64,000 nt of DNA from an uncultured Roseburia sp. Lineage in GTDB: Bacteria > Bacillota > Clostridia > Lachnospirales > Lachnospiraceae. The notes below the pieces were generated by a model. The model worked only from the letters and a program-made list of their open reading frames with translations, searched no databases and was not told where the DNA came from. The stretch covers positions 1 to 64,000 of the forward strand of contig CANRSX010000022.1 of NCBI GenBank assembly GCA_947642555.1, in the 5' to 3' direction. Below, in pieces: positions 1 through 11,855 of this stretch (its first letter is position 1; every line of letters starts with the position of its first letter). Position numbers and translations under genes: made by a program.

Positions 1-211
1 ACTCAACGTGAGCGGTAGAAATCGTGATACCACGCTCTCTCTCTTCCGGAGCCTTATCGATGTTCTCGAAATCGGTAGCCGTATTACCGGCAACTCTCTC
101 GGAAAGCACCTTCGTGATCGCTGCTGTCAGCGTCGTCTTACCATGGTCAACGTGGCCAATGGTACCGATATTACAATGCGGTTTTGTTCTTTCAAACTTA
201 GCTTTTGCCAT
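1..211 (-). CDS. tuf: Elongation factor Tu, 5' part
   Basis: GTPase that brings aminoacyl-tRNA to the ribosomal A site. Only the first 70 codons are present; the gene leaves the window at the left edge. The start [14 protein letters not shown] is the family N-terminus. The P-loop GHVDHGKT lies at residues 19-26 and the switch I sequence ERERGITI near residue 60. A GGAGG ribosome binding site (221-225) precedes the ATG. It follows fusA with a 185-base spacer that carries its own promoter, so tuf can be made independently of the str operon. Confidence 0.97.
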   Translation of the reverse strand, partial: MAKAKFERTKPHCNIGTIGHVDHGKTTLTAAITKVLSERVAGNTATDFENIDKAPEERERGITISTAHVE

Positions 212-286
212 TTGAATAATCCTCCTTAAAATGCTGCCCCCTCACGGGCAAAATACGTTTTTCGTTATACAACCCGGCTAACTCTG

Positions 287-315
287 ATTATATAAAATTA
301 TCCGGTTTTTTTCAA
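287..315 (-). promoter_or_regulatory. Sigma-A promoter for tuf
   Basis: Read on the minus strand: TTGAAA (310-315), a 17-base spacer, then TATAAT (287-292). It lies about 75 bases upstream of the tuf start, in the fusA-tuf spacer. An internal tuf promoter fits the high demand for EF-Tu. Confidence 0.75.
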
Positions 316-325
316 GCTATTTCTG

Positions 326-355
326 CCGGATTCCCATAAAATATGGGAATTCCGG
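326..355. other. Perfect hairpin after fusA
   Basis: CCGGA-TTCCCATA and its complement form a near-perfect stem with a four-base loop, 40 bases past the fusA stop and just upstream of the tuf promoter. No T-run follows on either strand, so it is not a standard intrinsic terminator. It may protect the 3' end of the str mRNA or act as a processing site (inference). Confidence 0.5.
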
Positions 356-396
356 TAAAAATAATCTCTTTTACAGTCCAAAAGACCTGTTTTGTC

Positions 397-2514
397 TTAT
401 TTGGATTTATCTGCAAGCACCTTCTCCTGTACGTTCTTCGGCACCTGCTCGTATTTTTCAAAGAACATGGAGTAGTTTCCACGTCCCTGCGTCCTGGAAC
501 GCAGATCGGTTGAATATCCGAACATCTCGGCAAGCGGAACAAATGCGCGTACAATCTTGCCGCCGCCCAGATCATCCATACCCTCGATACGTCCGCGGCG
601 GGAATTGATATCGCCGATGACATCTCCCATATATTCCTCCGGCATGGTAACCTCAACCTTCATGATCGGCTCAAGCAGCACCGGATTTGCCTTCTTCATC
701 GCCTCTTTAAAGGCCATGGAACCGGCAATGTGGAACGCCATCTCCGAGGAGTCAACCTCGTGATACGATCCATCATATACGTTCGCATAGACGCCGAGTA
801 CCGGGAATCCGCCGAGAACGCCTGCCTGAGCAGCCTCCTCGATACCTTCCCCGACAGCCGGGATATATTCCTTCGGGATCGCTCCGCCGACGACGGAAGA
901 CTCAAACTTAAAGGTCTCCTCCGCATTCGGATCCATCGGCTCAAACTTCACCTTACAATGTCCGTACTGTCCACGACCGCCGGACTGCTTTGCATACTTG
1001 TATTCCACGTCCGCGGGCTTCGTAAAGGTCTCCTTATACGCAACCTGCGGTGCGCCTACGTTTGCCTCAACCTTGAACTCACGAAGCAGACGATCTACGA
1101 TAATCTCCAGATGGAGCTCGCCCATACCTGCGATAATCGTCTGGCCGGTCTCCTGATCGGTGTGTGCACGGAAGGTCGGATCCTCCTCCGCAAGCTTCGC
1201 AAGCGCCTCGCCCATCTTGCCCTGTCCGGCTTTTGTCTTCGGCTCGATTGCAAGCTCAATAACCGGCTCCGGGAACTCCATGGACTCTAAGATTACCGGA
1301 TGCTGGTCATCGCAGATCGTATCACCGGTCGCGGTGAACTTAAATCCGACTGCCGCCGCGATATCACCGGAATACACCTTATCCAGCTCGGCTCTCTTAT
1401 TTGCATGCATCTGAAGGATACGTCCCACACGTTCCTTCTTGTCTTTTGTTGCATTCAGTACATAGGAACCGGAGTTCATCGTACCGGAATACACCCTGAA
1501 GAATGCCAGCTTACCGACAAACGGGTCAGCCATAATCTTAAATGCCAGCGCAGAGAACGGCTCTTCGTCAGAAGAATGTCTCTCCACTTCATTGCCCTCC
1601 AGGTCGACACCCTTAATTGCAGGTACGTCTACCGGAGACGGCATATACTCGATCACAGCATCGAGAAGCTTCTGCACGCCCTTATTTCTGTATGCGGTAC
1701 CGCAGCAAACCGGCACTGCACGGCATTCGCAGGTAGCGATTCTCAACGCTTTCTTCATTTCCTCAACAGACGGTTCCTCGCCCTCAAGGTACATCATCGT
1801 CAGGTCGTCATCCAGCTCGCAGACCTTCTCGATCAGCTCGCTGCGGTAAAGCTCCGCATCCTCCGCCATATCGCCAAGGTCATCGGTGACCGTGATATCA
1901 TCACCCTTTTCGTCATTGTAGATATACGCCTTCATCTCAAAGAGATCGATGATTCCCTTAAACTCATCCTCCTTGCCGATCGGCAGCTGGATGATAATTG
2001 CGTTTTTCCCTAAACGGGAACGGATCTGGTCTACACATCCGTAAAAATTTGCACCTAAAATATCCATCTTGTTGACGAATGCCATTCTAGGTACGTTGTA
2101 GGTATCAGCCTGGCGCCATACATTCTCGGACTGAGGCTCCACACCACCCTTTGCGCAGAAGACGCCGACAGCGCCGTCAAGCACACGGAGTGAACGCTCT
2201 ACCTCAACCGTGAAGTCAACGTGTCCCGGAGTATCAATGATGTTGATACGATGCTCTAAAGCACCCTCCTTTGGCTTTGTAAATTCCTGTAAGGTCCAGT
2301 GACAGGTTGTAGCGGCTGATGTGATTGTGATACCTCTTTCCTGCTCCTGCTCCATCCAGTCCATGGTCGCAGTACCCTCATGAGTATCACCAATTTTGTA
2401 ATTCACACCGGTATAATAAAGAATACGCTCTGTCGTTGTGGTCTTACCCGCATCGATATGAGCCATAATACCAATGTTTCTGGTTCTCTCTAATGGATAT
2501 TCTCTTCCAGCCAA
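397..2514 (-). CDS. fusA: Elongation factor G
   Basis: Ribosomal translocase GTPase, also used in ribosome recycling. At 705 aa it is full length for the family. Visible motifs are the P-loop AHIDAGKT (residues 18-25), DTPGHVDF (G3) and NKMD (G4); domain IV and V sequence runs to the C-terminus. The start is TTG: an AAGGAGG site sits seven bases upstream and the protein begins [16 protein letters not shown], the expected N-terminus, with no better ATG. Third gene of the str operon rpsL-rpsG-fusA, 77 bases after rpsG. Confidence 0.98.
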   Translation of the reverse strand: MAGREYPLERTRNIGIMAHIDAGKTTTTERILYYTGVNYKIGDTHEGTATMDWMEQEQERGITITSAATTCHWTLQEFTKPKEGALEHRINIIDTPGHVDFTVEVERSLRVLDGAVGVFCAKGGVEPQSENVWRQADTYNVPRMAFVNKMDILGANFYGCVDQIRSRLGKNAIIIQLPIGKEDEFKGIIDLFEMKAYIYNDEKGDDITVTDDLGDMAEDAELYRSELIEKVCELDDDLTMMYLEGEEPSVEEMKKALRIATCECRAVPVCCGTAYRNKGVQKLLDAVIEYMPSPVDVPAIKGVDLEGNEVERHSSDEEPFSALAFKIMADPFVGKLAFFRVYSGTMNSGSYVLNATKDKKERVGRILQMHANKRAELDKVYSGDIAAAVGFKFTATGDTICDDQHPVILESMEFPEPVIELAIEPKTKAGQGKMGEALAKLAEEDPTFRAHTDQETGQTIIAGMGELHLEIIVDRLLREFKVEANVGAPQVAYKETFTKPADVEYKYAKQSGGRGQYGHCKVKFEPMDPNAEETFKFESSVVGGAIPKEYIPAVGEGIEEAAQAGVLGGFPVLGVYANVYDGSYHEVDSSEMAFHIAGSMAFKEAMKKANPVLLEPIMKVEVTMPEEYMGDVIGDINSRRGRIEGMDDLGGGKIVRAFVPLAEMFGYSTDLRSRTQGRGNYSMFFEKYEQVPKNVQEKVLADKSK

Positions 2515-2591
2515 GGTATTTCCTCCTTAAAAACTCCAACCCGGAGTCTGCAGTGCGCGAAAGCAGAAGCTTCGCTGCAGCGCAGCCCCTC

Positions 2592-3089
<498 letters not shown>

Positions 3090-3294
3090 TTAATTCAACG
3101 GTACTCACAATGTGTAAAGCTTCCGTTATAAAAACTTCAGCTCTCTTAGTGTTCGTGCGGAAATATATCTCATTGTGAAACAAATCCCAACACTTACCTC
3201 TAGTTCATGCTGACCGGATCCCGGTCAGATACACGCATGTGATACTATTGGTCATCAAATCATCAGACGGCAGAGACTGCCGCTTGACAATTCC

Positions 3295-3714
3295 TTACTT
3301 TCCGGCCTTCGGTCTCTTCGCGCCGTACTTGGAACGAGCCTGCTTTCTGTTAGCAACGCCTGCTGTATCAAGGGTACCGCGGATGATATGATATCTTGTA
3401 CCCGGTAAATCCTTAACACGGCCGCCACGGATAAGAACAACACTATGCTCCTGTAAGTTGTGCCCCTCGCCCGGAATATAGCTTGTCACTTCGATTCCGT
3501 TGGAAAGACGTACTCTGGCAATCTTTCTTAAAGCCGAGTTCGGCTTCTTCGGGGTTGCCGTCTTCACAGCTGTACATACACCTCTCTTCTGCGGGGAAGA
3601 AGTATTGGTAGCCTTCTTCTGCAGGGAGTTGTAGCCTCTCTGAAGTGCCGGTGCTGTGGACTTCTTAACAGTCGTCTGGCGTCCTTTTCTCACTAACTGG
3701 TTAAATGTTGGCAT
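3295..3714 (-). CDS. rpsL: 30S ribosomal protein S12
   Basis: Decoding-centre protein of the small subunit, 139 aa, the usual length. The start ATG gives [13 protein letters not shown]. An AGGAGGTG site lies just upstream, and an in-frame GTG three codons earlier overlaps that site and is rejected. The two lysine regions tied to streptomycin response, [11 protein letters not shown] and [12 protein letters not shown], are both wild type, so target-site resistance is not predicted. First gene of the str operon, behind a consensus promoter. Confidence 0.98.
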   Translation of the reverse strand: MPTFNQLVRKGRQTTVKKSTAPALQRGYNSLQKKATNTSSPQKRGVCTAVKTATPKKPNSALRKIARVRLSNGIEVTSYIPGEGHNLQEHSVVLIRGGRVKDLPGTRYHIIRGTLDTAGVANRKQARSKYGAKRPKAGK

Positions 3715-3785
3715 CAGTTTCACCTCCTGTTTTGATAAATAGTTTTGTACATCAAATGCAACGTGCTAATTTCACACGCCAAATC

Positions 3786-3814
3786 ATTATACAAATCAGC
3801 GTTTGCTTTGTCAA
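3786..3814 (-). promoter_or_regulatory. Consensus sigma-A promoter of the str operon
   Basis: On the minus strand: TTGACA (3809-3814), exactly 17 bases, TATAAT (3786-3791). Both hexamers are perfect. It lies about 72 bases upstream of rpsL and drives rpsL-rpsG-fusA, showing that the str operon is transcribed independently of rpoBC. Confidence 0.9.
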
Positions 3815-3935
3815 GCCTTTTGTATGATTTTCCCCTGATTTTCCCGCAATCCGCAGGCTTCGTCCGCACTTCCCATATATGTTTCCACATTTTAGCAGTT
3901 TTATACCTGCTGTGCCATTTTCCGCAGACAATTCA

Positions 3936-3970
3936 GGGCCGCCATGCGAAACACCCCCGCACGGCAGCCC
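3936..3970 (-). terminator. Strong hairpin just after rpoC
   Basis: A 13-base-pair GC-rich stem (arms 3936-3948 and 3958-3970) begins eight bases beyond the rpoC stop. No T-run follows (the next minus-strand bases are TGAATTGTC), so intrinsic termination is uncertain. It may be an mRNA 3'-end stabiliser or a factor-aided terminator. Confidence 0.5.
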
Positions 3971-3977
3971 CGTTTTT

Positions 3978-6900
3978 CTATTCGACAACCTCAGGAATCA
4001 TCTCTTCCAACGTGTAATCCTCATCCATCACACCGTTGTCCTCATAGTCATCATAATCCTCATAGTCCTCGAGCATGATCTCCTCGTCCTCTTCCTCCAC
4101 CAGGTCAGAGTCCAGACGAATGCTGCGGTATCTCTTCATACCGGTTCCCGCAGGGATCAGCTTACCGATAATAACGTTCTCCTTCATTCCGATCAGCGGG
4201 TCTACCTTGCCCTTGATCGCCGCCTCGGTCAGAACCTTCGTCGTCTCCTGGAAGGAGGCCGCGGACAGGAAGGAATTGGTCGCCAGGGACGCCTTCGTGA
4301 TACCGAGCAGCACCTGCTTGCCCTCCGCCGGCTCCTGACCGTTCTGAATGAGCATCTCGTTCGTATCCTCAAAATCAAGCGTATCCACGAGTGTCCCCGG
4401 CAGCATCGTCGAATCGCCGTTGGATTCGATGCGGATCTTCTGAAGCATCTGGCGTACGATCACCTCAATATGCTTATCGTTGATCTCCACACCCTGCAGG
4501 CGGTATACACGCTGTACCTCGCGCAGCATATAATCCTGCACCGCGCGAACACCCTTGATCTTTAAAATATCATGCGGGTTTACCGATCCTTCGGTCAGCT
4601 CGTCGCCGGCCTCCAGGCTGGCCCCGTCCATGATCTTGATCCGCGAGCCGTACGGGATCAGGTAGGCTTTCGTCTCCCCTGTCTCGCTGTTTGTCACGAC
4701 AATCTCACGCTTTCTCTTTGTATCCTTGATCGTCGCAACCCCGGCAAACTCCGTGATAATCGCAAGTCCCTTCGGCTTTCTCGCCTCAAAAATCTCCTCC
4801 ACACGGGGAAGACCCTGTGTGATATCGTTTCCGGCAACGCCTCCGGTGTGGAACGTACGCATCGTCAGCTGCGTACCCGGCTCGCCGATCGACTGGGCCG
4901 CAATGATACCGATCGCCTCGCCGACCTGCACGGCCTGCCCGGTCGCCATATTCGCGCCGTAGCATTTCGCACATACTCCCATATGAGAGCGGCAGGAGAG
5001 CACCGTACGGATCTTCACCCTTGTCAGCGGCTCACCCTTGTCATTGACGCCTTTGCTCATGATAAGAGCCGCGCGTCTCGGAGTAATCATATGGTTCGCC
5101 TTCACGAGTACATTTCCCTCGGCATCACAGATCGTATTGCACGAAAAACGTCCTGTGATACGCTCCTGAAGGCTTTCGATCTCTTCTTTTCCATCCATAA
5201 AGTCCGTCACCCACATGCCGGGGATCTCACGGTCCGTCCCCTCGCAGCAGTCGGACTCACGGACAATCATGTGCTGCGACACATCCACCAGACGCCTGGT
5301 CAGATAACCGGAGTCCGCGGTACGCAGCGCCGTATCGGAAAGTCCCTTCCGGGCACCGTGCGCGGACATGAAGTACTCCAGTACGTCAAGACCTTCACGG
5401 AAATTCGACTTGATCGGCAGCTCGATCGTCTTACCGGTCGTATCCGCCATCAGCCCGCGCATACCGGCCAGCTGCTTGATCTGCTTGTCAGAACCTCGCG
5501 CCCCGGAATCCGCCATCATGAAGATATTATTATATTTATCCAGGCCGGAGAGCAGCGCCTCCGTCAGATCCTCGTCCGTCTCCTTCCAGGTCCCTACAAC
5601 CTGCTTGTAGCGCTCCTCTTCGGTGATCAGACCTCTCTTGTACTGCCTGGTGATCTCGTCCACCGTGTCCTGCGCTCTCCTGATCATATCCGGCTTCTCC
5701 GGCGGCACCGTCATATCGGAGATCGAAACGGTCATGGCCGCCTTGGTGGAATACTTATATCCCATCGCCTTAACCGCGTCAAGAACCTCGGCCGTCTTTG
5801 TCGCGCCGTGAATGTTGATGACCTTCTCAAGGATCTGCTTGTTCTGCTTTTTCGCCACAAGGAAATCCACCTCGAGCTTTAACTCATTTCCCGGTATGCT
5901 CCGGTCCACAAATCCGAGATCCTGCGGAATGATCTCGTTAAAAATAAAACGTCCTACCGTCGACTCGATCACCTCAGACAGCTCTCTGCCGTCCGGCATG
6001 GTCTTTGTCATCCGCACCTTAATCTTTGAATGCAGCGTCACCGCGCCGTTCTCATATGCCAGGATCGCCTCGTTGACATTTTTAAAGAACTTGCCCTCTC
6101 CCTTCACGCCGGGTCTCTCCTGCGTCAGGTAATAAATGCCAAGCACCATATCCTGGGACGGCACTGCCACCAGTCCGCCGTCGGACGGCTTTAACAGGTT
6201 ATTCGGTGAGAGCAGCATAAAACGGCACTCCGCCTGCGCTTCCACGGAAAGCGGAAGATGCACTGCCATCTGGTCGCCGTCAAAGTCCGCGTTAAACGCC
6301 GTACACACCAGCGGATGAAGCTTGATCGCCTTCCCTTCGACCAGAATCGGCTCAAACGCCTGAATTCCCAGACGATGCAGCGTAGGCGCGCGGTTTAACA
6401 TCACCGGATGCTCCTTGATGACATCCTCCAGGACATCCCAGACCTCGGTCTGAAGACGCTCCACCATCTTTTTTGCGCTCTTGATATTGTGCGCCTTATT
6501 ATTTGCCACCAGCTCCTTCATCACAAAGGGCTTAAACAGCTCGATTGCCATCTCCTTCGGGAGACCGCACTGATAAATCTTTAATACCGGCTCCACACAG
6601 ATTACGGAACGGCCGGAATAATCCACACGTTTTCCGAGCAGATTCTGACGGAAACGGCCGGACTTTCCCTTTAACATATCCGACAGCGACTTTAATGCAC
6701 GGTTGCCCGGGCCTGTGACCGGACGGCCGCGGCGGCCGTTGTCAATCAGCGCGTCCACCGCCTCCTGGAGCATGCGCTTCTCATTGCGGACAATGATATC
6801 CGGAGCGCCCAGCTCCAGCAGTCTGCGAAGACGATTGTTTCGGTTGATAATTCTTCTATATAAATCATTTAAATCGGATGTCGCAAAACGTCCTCCGTCC

Positions 6901-7658
6901 AGCTGTACCATGGGGCGCAGATCCGGCGGGATCACGGGGATCACCGTCATAATCATCCACTCCGGCTTATTTCCTGACTCGCGGAACGCCTCCACCACCT
7001 CCAGGCGCTTGATGATCCGCGCGCGCTTCTGGCCGGTCGCTCCCGCAAGCTCCGCCTGGAGCTCCGCGGAATCCTTCTCCAGGTCGATCGCCTGTAACAG
7101 CTCCTGGATCGCCTCTGCTCCCATGCCGACACGGAATCCGTTGCCGTACTGCTCTCTGGCATCCTGATATTCGCTCTCGGAAAGCACCTGTTTGTACTGA
7201 AGCGCCGTATTCCCGCCGTCCAGCACAATATAGGAAGCGAAATACAGCACCTTCTCCAGCACCCTCGGAGAGAGATCAAGGATCAGTCCCATGCGGGACG
7301 GGATTCCCTTAAAATACCAGATATGGGAAACCGGAGCCGCAAGCTCGATATGTCCCATACGCTCTCTTCTGACGCTGGCTTTGGTAATCTCAACGCCGCA
7401 TCGGTCACAAACGACACCTTTGTAGCGTATTTTTTTATATTTTCCGCAATGGCATTCCCAGTCCTTGCTCGGACCAAAAATTTTCTCACAGAAAAGTCCG
7501 TCTTTTTCCGGCTTTAAGGTTCTGTAATTGATTGTCTCGGGCTTTTTCACCTCGCCTCTGGACCACTCGTGAATCTTCTCCGGCGACGCCAGTCCGATCT
7601 TGATCGCATCAAAGGAGATCGACTGTCCTGTGGTCTCTTTGTTCATTATCTCTGGCAT
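3978..7658 (-). CDS. rpoC: RNA polymerase beta' subunit
   Basis: Catalytic large subunit of RNA polymerase, 1226 aa. An N-terminal zinc ribbon with paired CxC and CxxC cysteines lies near residues 67-87. The active-site loop [13 protein letters not shown], whose three aspartates hold catalytic magnesium, is near residue 460. A second zinc site ([13 protein letters not shown]) lies in the C-terminal third. The last ~50 residues are strongly acidic. The ATG at 7656-7658 is chosen because GGGAG sits eight bases upstream; an in-frame GTG three codons earlier overlaps that site. It follows rpoB after 47 bases. Confidence 0.98.
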   Translation of the reverse strand: MPEIMNKETTGQSISFDAIKIGLASPEKIHEWSRGEVKKPETINYRTLKPEKDGLFCEKIFGPSKDWECHCGKYKKIRYKGVVCDRCGVEITKASVRRERMGHIELAAPVSHIWYFKGIPSRMGLILDLSPRVLEKVLYFASYIVLDGGNTALQYKQVLSESEYQDAREQYGNGFRVGMGAEAIQELLQAIDLEKDSAELQAELAGATGQKRARIIKRLEVVEAFRESGNKPEWMIMTVIPVIPPDLRPMVQLDGGRFATSDLNDLYRRIINRNNRLRRLLELGAPDIIVRNEKRMLQEAVDALIDNGRRGRPVTGPGNRALKSLSDMLKGKSGRFRQNLLGKRVDYSGRSVICVEPVLKIYQCGLPKEMAIELFKPFVMKELVANNKAHNIKSAKKMVERLQTEVWDVLEDVIKEHPVMLNRAPTLHRLGIQAFEPILVEGKAIKLHPLVCTAFNADFDGDQMAVHLPLSVEAQAECRFMLLSPNNLLKPSDGGLVAVPSQDMVLGIYYLTQERPGVKGEGKFFKNVNEAILAYENGAVTLHSKIKVRMTKTMPDGRELSEVIESTVGRFIFNEIIPQDLGFVDRSIPGNELKLEVDFLVAKKQNKQILEKVINIHGATKTAEVLDAVKAMGYKYSTKAAMTVSISDMTVPPEKPDMIRRAQDTVDEITRQYKRGLITEEERYKQVVGTWKETDEDLTEALLSGLDKYNNIFMMADSGARGSDKQIKQLAGMRGLMADTTGKTIELPIKSNFREGLDVLEYFMSAHGARKGLSDTALRTADSGYLTRRLVDVSQHMIVRESDCCEGTDREIPGMWVTDFMDGKEEIESLQERITGRFSCNTICDAEGNVLVKANHMITPRRAALIMSKGVNDKGEPLTRVKIRTVLSCRSHMGVCAKCYGANMATGQAVQVGEAIGIIAAQSIGEPGTQLTMRTFHTGGVAGNDITQGLPRVEEIFEARKPKGLAIITEFAGVATIKDTKRKREIVVTNSETGETKAYLIPYGSRIKIMDGASLEAGDELTEGSVNPHDILKIKGVRAVQDYMLREVQRVYRLQGVEINDKHIEVIVRQMLQKIRIESNGDSTMLPGTLVDTLDFEDTNEMLIQNGQEPAEGKQVLLGITKASLATNSFLSAASFQETTKVLTEAAIKGKVDPLIGMKENVIIGKLIPAGTGMKRYRSIRLDSDLVEEEDEEIMLEDYEDYDDYEDNGVMDEDYTLEEMIPEVVE

Positions 7659-7705
7659 TTGTGACACTCCCTTCTCATTCTCGCGGCATACGTTTACACA
7701 TGCAT

Positions 7706-10700
7706 TTATTCATAGTCAGAAACATCGTCCACTGATTCGTCGTCGTCCAGGAATTCAAGATCATCCTCTTCGTCCTCGTCAGGCTCCTCGTCCTCATCCT
7801 CAATGTCGATCAGTTCCTCATTCTCTGCATCAAATTCCTTCTGGGAGAATCCCATTCTGGCAAAGGATTCACTGTCCTCAAACGCAAAATCCTTATCCCC
7901 GGAAATAATGGAATTCAGATCGGTATTGCCGTATTCACTCGTCTCCATCAGCTCAACTTCATTCCGTTCCTCATCGAGCACCTTCACATCAAGCCCCAGT
8001 GACTGGAGCTCTTTTAAGAGCACCTTAAAGGACTCGGGAATTCCCGGCTCAGGGATATTGTCGCCCTTGATGATCGCCTCGTAGGTCTTCACACGGCCCA
8101 CCACGTCATCGGACTTCACAGTCAGGATCTCCTGCAGCGTGTAGGACGCCCCGTACGCCTCAAGCGCCCATACCTCCATCTCTCCGAAACGCTGTCCGCC
8201 GAACTGCGCCTTACCTCCCAGCGGCTGCTGGGTGACAAGCGAGTACGGGCCGGTGGAACGGGCATGGATCTTATCGTCCACCAGGTGATGCAGCTTCAGG
8301 TAATGCATGTGTCCGATCGTAACAGGGGAGTCAAACGGCTCGCCTGTCCGTCCGTCGCGGAGCTGTACCTTCCCGTCGCGCGAAATCGGAACTCCCTTCC
8401 AGATCTCCCGGTGCTCCCGGTTGTCGTAAAGGTATTTCATCACCTTTGAATCCAGCGTATCTTTATATTTCTTCTCAAACTCCTCCCACTCGGAGTTGAC
8501 ATAATCATTCGCAAGCTCTAAGGTGTCCTGGATATCGATCTCCTTTGCGCCGTCAAACACAGGGGTCTCAATGTTAAACCCAAGCGCTCTTGCAGCCAGG
8601 CTCAGATGAATCTCAAGCACCTGCCCGATATTCATACGGGACGGCACGCCCAGCGGGTTTAACACAATGTCAAGCGGACGTCCGTTCGGCAGGAACGGCA
8701 TATCCTCCACCGGAAGCACACGGGAAACCACACCCTTGTTCCCATGGCGGCCTGCCATCTTATCTCCGACGGAAATCTTTCTCTTCTGCGCAATATAGAT
8801 GCGGACAGCCTGATTCACCCCCGGGGAAAGCTCGTCGCCGTTCTCCCTGGTAAATACCTTTGCGTCCACCACGATACCATACTCGCCGTGCGGCACTTTT
8901 AAGGAAGTATCGCGTACCTCGCGCGCCTTCTCTCCAAAAATCGCGCGGAGCAGACGCTCCTCCGCAGTCAGCTCAGTCTCACCCTTCGGTGTCACTTTAC
9001 CGACCAGGATATCGCCGGCACGCACTTCCGCACCGATCCGGATGATGCCTCTCTCGTCCAGATCCTTTAACGCATCGTCGCCGACGCCCGGAACATCTCT
9101 TGTAATCTCCTCCGGTCCCAGTTTGGTATCGCGCGCCTCCGCCTCATATTCCTCAATGTGAATCGACGTATATACATCGTCCTGCACCAGTCTCTCGCTA
9201 AGCAGGACGGCGTCCTCATAATTGTAGCCCTCCCAGGTCATAAATCCGATCAGCGGGTTCTTTCCGAGCGCCAGCTCGCCATTCTGCGTGGACGGACCAT
9301 CCGCAATCACCTCATCCGCCTCCACGCGGTCTCCCTTCAGCACGATCGGCCGCTGGTTATAACAGTTGGACTGGTTACTTCTGGAAAACTTTGTCAGCCT
9401 GTATACATCTCGCGTCCCCTCGTCGCTCTTAATCACGATCTGATTGGACTCCGAGCTCTCCACAACGCCGGCCCGCTTTGCCACCACACACACGCCGGAG
9501 TCAACCGCAGCCTTCGTCTCCATACCGGTTCCAACTACAGGAGTCTCTGTTGTCAGAAGCGGAACGGCCTGGCGCTGCATGTTCGATCCCATCAGCGCAC
9601 GGTTCGCATCGTCGTTCTGCAGAAACGGAATCAGCGCCGTAGCGACGGAAAATACCATCTTCGGGGAAACATCCATGTAGTCAAACATGGTTTTCTCGTA
9701 TTCCTGCGTCTCATCCAGGTAACGGCCAGACACGGAATTACGCACAAAATGTCCCTCCGCGTCCAGGGCCTCGTTCGCCTGCGCCACGTGGTAATTGTCC
9801 TCTTCATCCGCCGTCATATAGACAACCTCGTCCGTCACACGCGGATTCTTCGGATCTGATTTATCGATCTTGCGGTACGGAGCCTCAATAAATCCGTACT
9901 CGTTAATTCTCGCATAGCTTGCCAGGGAGTTGATCAGTCCGATATTCGGACCCTCCGGCGTCTCAATCGGGCACATTCTCCCGTAATGGGAATAGTGCAC
10001 GTCACGCACCTCAAATCCCGCACGGTCCCTGGAAAGACCGCCCGGTCCGAGCGCCGACAGACGGCGTTTGTGCGTCAGCTCGCCCAGCGGGTTATTCTGA
10101 TCCATAAACTGCGACAGCTGGGAGGACCCGAAGAATTCCTTCACCGCTGCCGTCACCGGCTTGATATTGATCAGGCTCTGCGGTGAAATTCCGTCCAGAT
10201 CCAGCGTCGTCATACGCTCGCGCACCACGCGCTCCAGTCTGGAAAGTCCGATCCGGTACTGGTTCTGCAGCAGCTCGCCGACCGCACGGATACGGCGGTT
10301 CCCCAAATGATCGATATCGTCATCATGACCGATTCCGTATTCCAGATGCATATTATAATTAATAGAAGCAAAAATATCATCCTTGGTAATGTGCTTGGGA
10401 ATCAGATCATGCACATTCCTGCGGATCGCTTCTTTCAGATCGTCCTCATCCGGATATTCCTCCATCAGCTGCGCGAGGATCGGGTAATACACAAGCTCCG
10501 TGATCCCGAGATCCCTCGGATTGCAGTCCACATAGTGCGTCAGGTCGACCATCATGGAGGATAATACCTTGACATTTCTCGTCTCCGCCTGAATCCACAC
10601 ATACGGAACGGCAGCGTTCTGAATATCGTCCGCAAGGGAACGCGTCACTTCCATCCCGGCCTCGGCGATCACCTCGCCCGTCGTGACGTCCACGACATCC

Positions 10701-11587
10701 TCGGCCAGCACCTGCCCGTTGATCCGGTTGCGCAGCGCAAGCTTTTTGTTGAACTTGTACCGCCCGACCTTTGCAAGATCATACCGTCTCGGGTCAAAAA
10801 ACATCGCAGTAATCAGGCTCTCCGCACTCTCTACTGTCAGCGGCTCGCCTGGTCTGATCTTTTTATATAATTCAAGAAGTCCTTCTTCGTAATTAGTCGC
10901 AACATCCTTGCCGAAGCTTGCAAGAATCTTCGGCTCCTCGCCGAACATATCGACGATTTCCTGATTGCTTCCGATTCCGAGCGCACGGATTAACACCGTG
11001 ATCGGCACCTTTCTTGTCCGGTCTACGCGGACATAAAACACATCGTTGGAGTCCGTCTCATACTCTAACCAGGCACCACGGTTAGGGATGACCGTACAGG
11101 AAAATAAGCGTTTTCCGACTTTATCATGCGCAATTCCGTAATAAATGCCAGGAGAACGGACCAGCTGGCTGACGATGACACGCTCTGCGCCATTGATCAC
11201 GAAAGTACCCGTCTCTGTCATCAGCGGAAGATCGCCCATGAAGATTTCATGCTCATTGATATCGCCTGTCTCTTTGTTGTGAAGTCTTACTTTAACCTTC
11301 AAAGGCGCCGCATAAGTCGCATCCCGCTCCTTGCACTCCGGAATCGTGTACTTCACATCATTCTCACACAATGCAAAGTCAACAAACTCCAGACTCAGGT
11401 GACCACTGTAGTCAGCGATCGGAGAGATATCGTCGAAGACCTCTTTTAAGCCCTCTTTCAGGAACCACTGGTAGGAGTCTTTCTGGACTTCTATCAGATT
11501 CGGCATCTCTAATACCTCTTTCTGTCGCGAATAACTCATACGCATGCCTTTTCCAGCTTTCACCGGACGTATTCTGTTTTTCTCCAT
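7706..11587 (-). CDS. rpoB: RNA polymerase beta subunit
   Basis: Beta subunit of RNA polymerase, 1293 aa, forming the catalytic cleft with RpoC. The rifampicin-binding segment ([17 protein letters not shown] followed by [14 protein letters not shown]) is wild type at the usual resistance positions. The C-terminus has a long Asp/Glu-rich tail of about 50 residues. The ATG at 11585-11587 has GAGGTGG seven bases upstream; an ATG nine codons earlier lies ahead of that site and is rejected. Unusually, a flagellin gene rather than rplL is its upstream neighbour, and rpoB has its own promoter. Confidence 0.98.
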   Translation of the reverse strand: MEKNRIRPVKAGKGMRMSYSRQKEVLEMPNLIEVQKDSYQWFLKEGLKEVFDDISPIADYSGHLSLEFVDFALCENDVKYTIPECKERDATYAAPLKVKVRLHNKETGDINEHEIFMGDLPLMTETGTFVINGAERVIVSQLVRSPGIYYGIAHDKVGKRLFSCTVIPNRGAWLEYETDSNDVFYVRVDRTRKVPITVLIRALGIGSNQEIVDMFGEEPKILASFGKDVATNYEEGLLELYKKIRPGEPLTVESAESLITAMFFDPRRYDLAKVGRYKFNKKLALRNRINGQVLAEDVVDVTTGEVIAEAGMEVTRSLADDIQNAAVPYVWIQAETRNVKVLSSMMVDLTHYVDCNPRDLGITELVYYPILAQLMEEYPDEDDLKEAIRRNVHDLIPKHITKDDIFASINYNMHLEYGIGHDDDIDHLGNRRIRAVGELLQNQYRIGLSRLERVVRERMTTLDLDGISPQSLINIKPVTAAVKEFFGSSQLSQFMDQNNPLGELTHKRRLSALGPGGLSRDRAGFEVRDVHYSHYGRMCPIETPEGPNIGLINSLASYARINEYGFIEAPYRKIDKSDPKNPRVTDEVVYMTADEEDNYHVAQANEALDAEGHFVRNSVSGRYLDETQEYEKTMFDYMDVSPKMVFSVATALIPFLQNDDANRALMGSNMQRQAVPLLTTETPVVGTGMETKAAVDSGVCVVAKRAGVVESSESNQIVIKSDEGTRDVYRLTKFSRSNQSNCYNQRPIVLKGDRVEADEVIADGPSTQNGELALGKNPLIGFMTWEGYNYEDAVLLSERLVQDDVYTSIHIEEYEAEARDTKLGPEEITRDVPGVGDDALKDLDERGIIRIGAEVRAGDILVGKVTPKGETELTAEERLLRAIFGEKAREVRDTSLKVPHGEYGIVVDAKVFTRENGDELSPGVNQAVRIYIAQKRKISVGDKMAGRHGNKGVVSRVLPVEDMPFLPNGRPLDIVLNPLGVPSRMNIGQVLEIHLSLAARALGFNIETPVFDGAKEIDIQDTLELANDYVNSEWEEFEKKYKDTLDSKVMKYLYDNREHREIWKGVPISRDGKVQLRDGRTGEPFDSPVTIGHMHYLKLHHLVDDKIHARSTGPYSLVTQQPLGGKAQFGGQRFGEMEVWALEAYGASYTLQEILTVKSDDVVGRVKTYEAIIKGDNIPEPGIPESFKVLLKELQSLGLDVKVLDEERNEVELMETSEYGNTDLNSIISGDKDFAFEDSESFARMGFSQKEFDAENEELIDIEDEDEEPDEDEEDDLEFLDDDESVDDVSDYE

Positions 11588-11766
11588 TGACGTTCCACCT
11601 CTCGTTTCATACACAAAGGACGACAGTCCGTTGTTTTCCTATTAGCATCTGCCGCTGTTTCTGTCCGAAAAAGGGCTTTACCACAAGATACTGTGGCGGT
11701 ACACCTCTCTCTCCACAAGGCAAAAAGCGCATAATAAGCCTACTGCACCACAATAGTGCATCCTAT

Positions 11767-11796
11767 ATACTAGCACAAGAGCCAGTACCACGTCAA
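11767..11796 (-). promoter_or_regulatory. Sigma-A promoter of rpoBC
   Basis: Minus strand: TTGACG (11791-11796), an 18-base spacer, TAGTAT (11767-11772). It leaves a leader of about 170 bases before rpoB, with a small hairpin (TGCAC/GTGCA) near its 5' end. Because the flagellin terminator lies directly upstream, this promoter is probably the main source of rpoBC mRNA. Confidence 0.7.
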
Positions 11797-11814
11797 GGAA
11801 AATTTTTCTTTTTG

Positions 11815-11846
11815 AAATAAAAAAGGGAGAGGACCGCTCCTCTCCC
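11815..11846 (-). terminator. Intrinsic terminator of the flagellin gene
   Basis: On the minus strand GGGAGAGG, a six-base loop and CCTCTCCC form a perfect 8-bp stem (11825-11846) followed directly by a T-run. It starts ten bases past the flagellin stop and insulates flagellin from rpoB. Confidence 0.9.
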
Positions 11847-11855
11847 AGATTATCG

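Noticed and set aside
3752-3988. 78-codon minus-strand frame between rpoC and rpsL
   Set aside because: It covers the rpoC 3' hairpin and the perfect str promoter, and the peptide resembles nothing known.
4572-5882. Long open frame (436 codons) on the plus strand opposite rpoC
   Set aside because: It is antisense to highly conserved rpoC sequence, has Arg/Leu/His-rich shadow composition, and no ribosome binding site or promoter. The same applies to the long plus-strand frames opposite fusA and rpoB.
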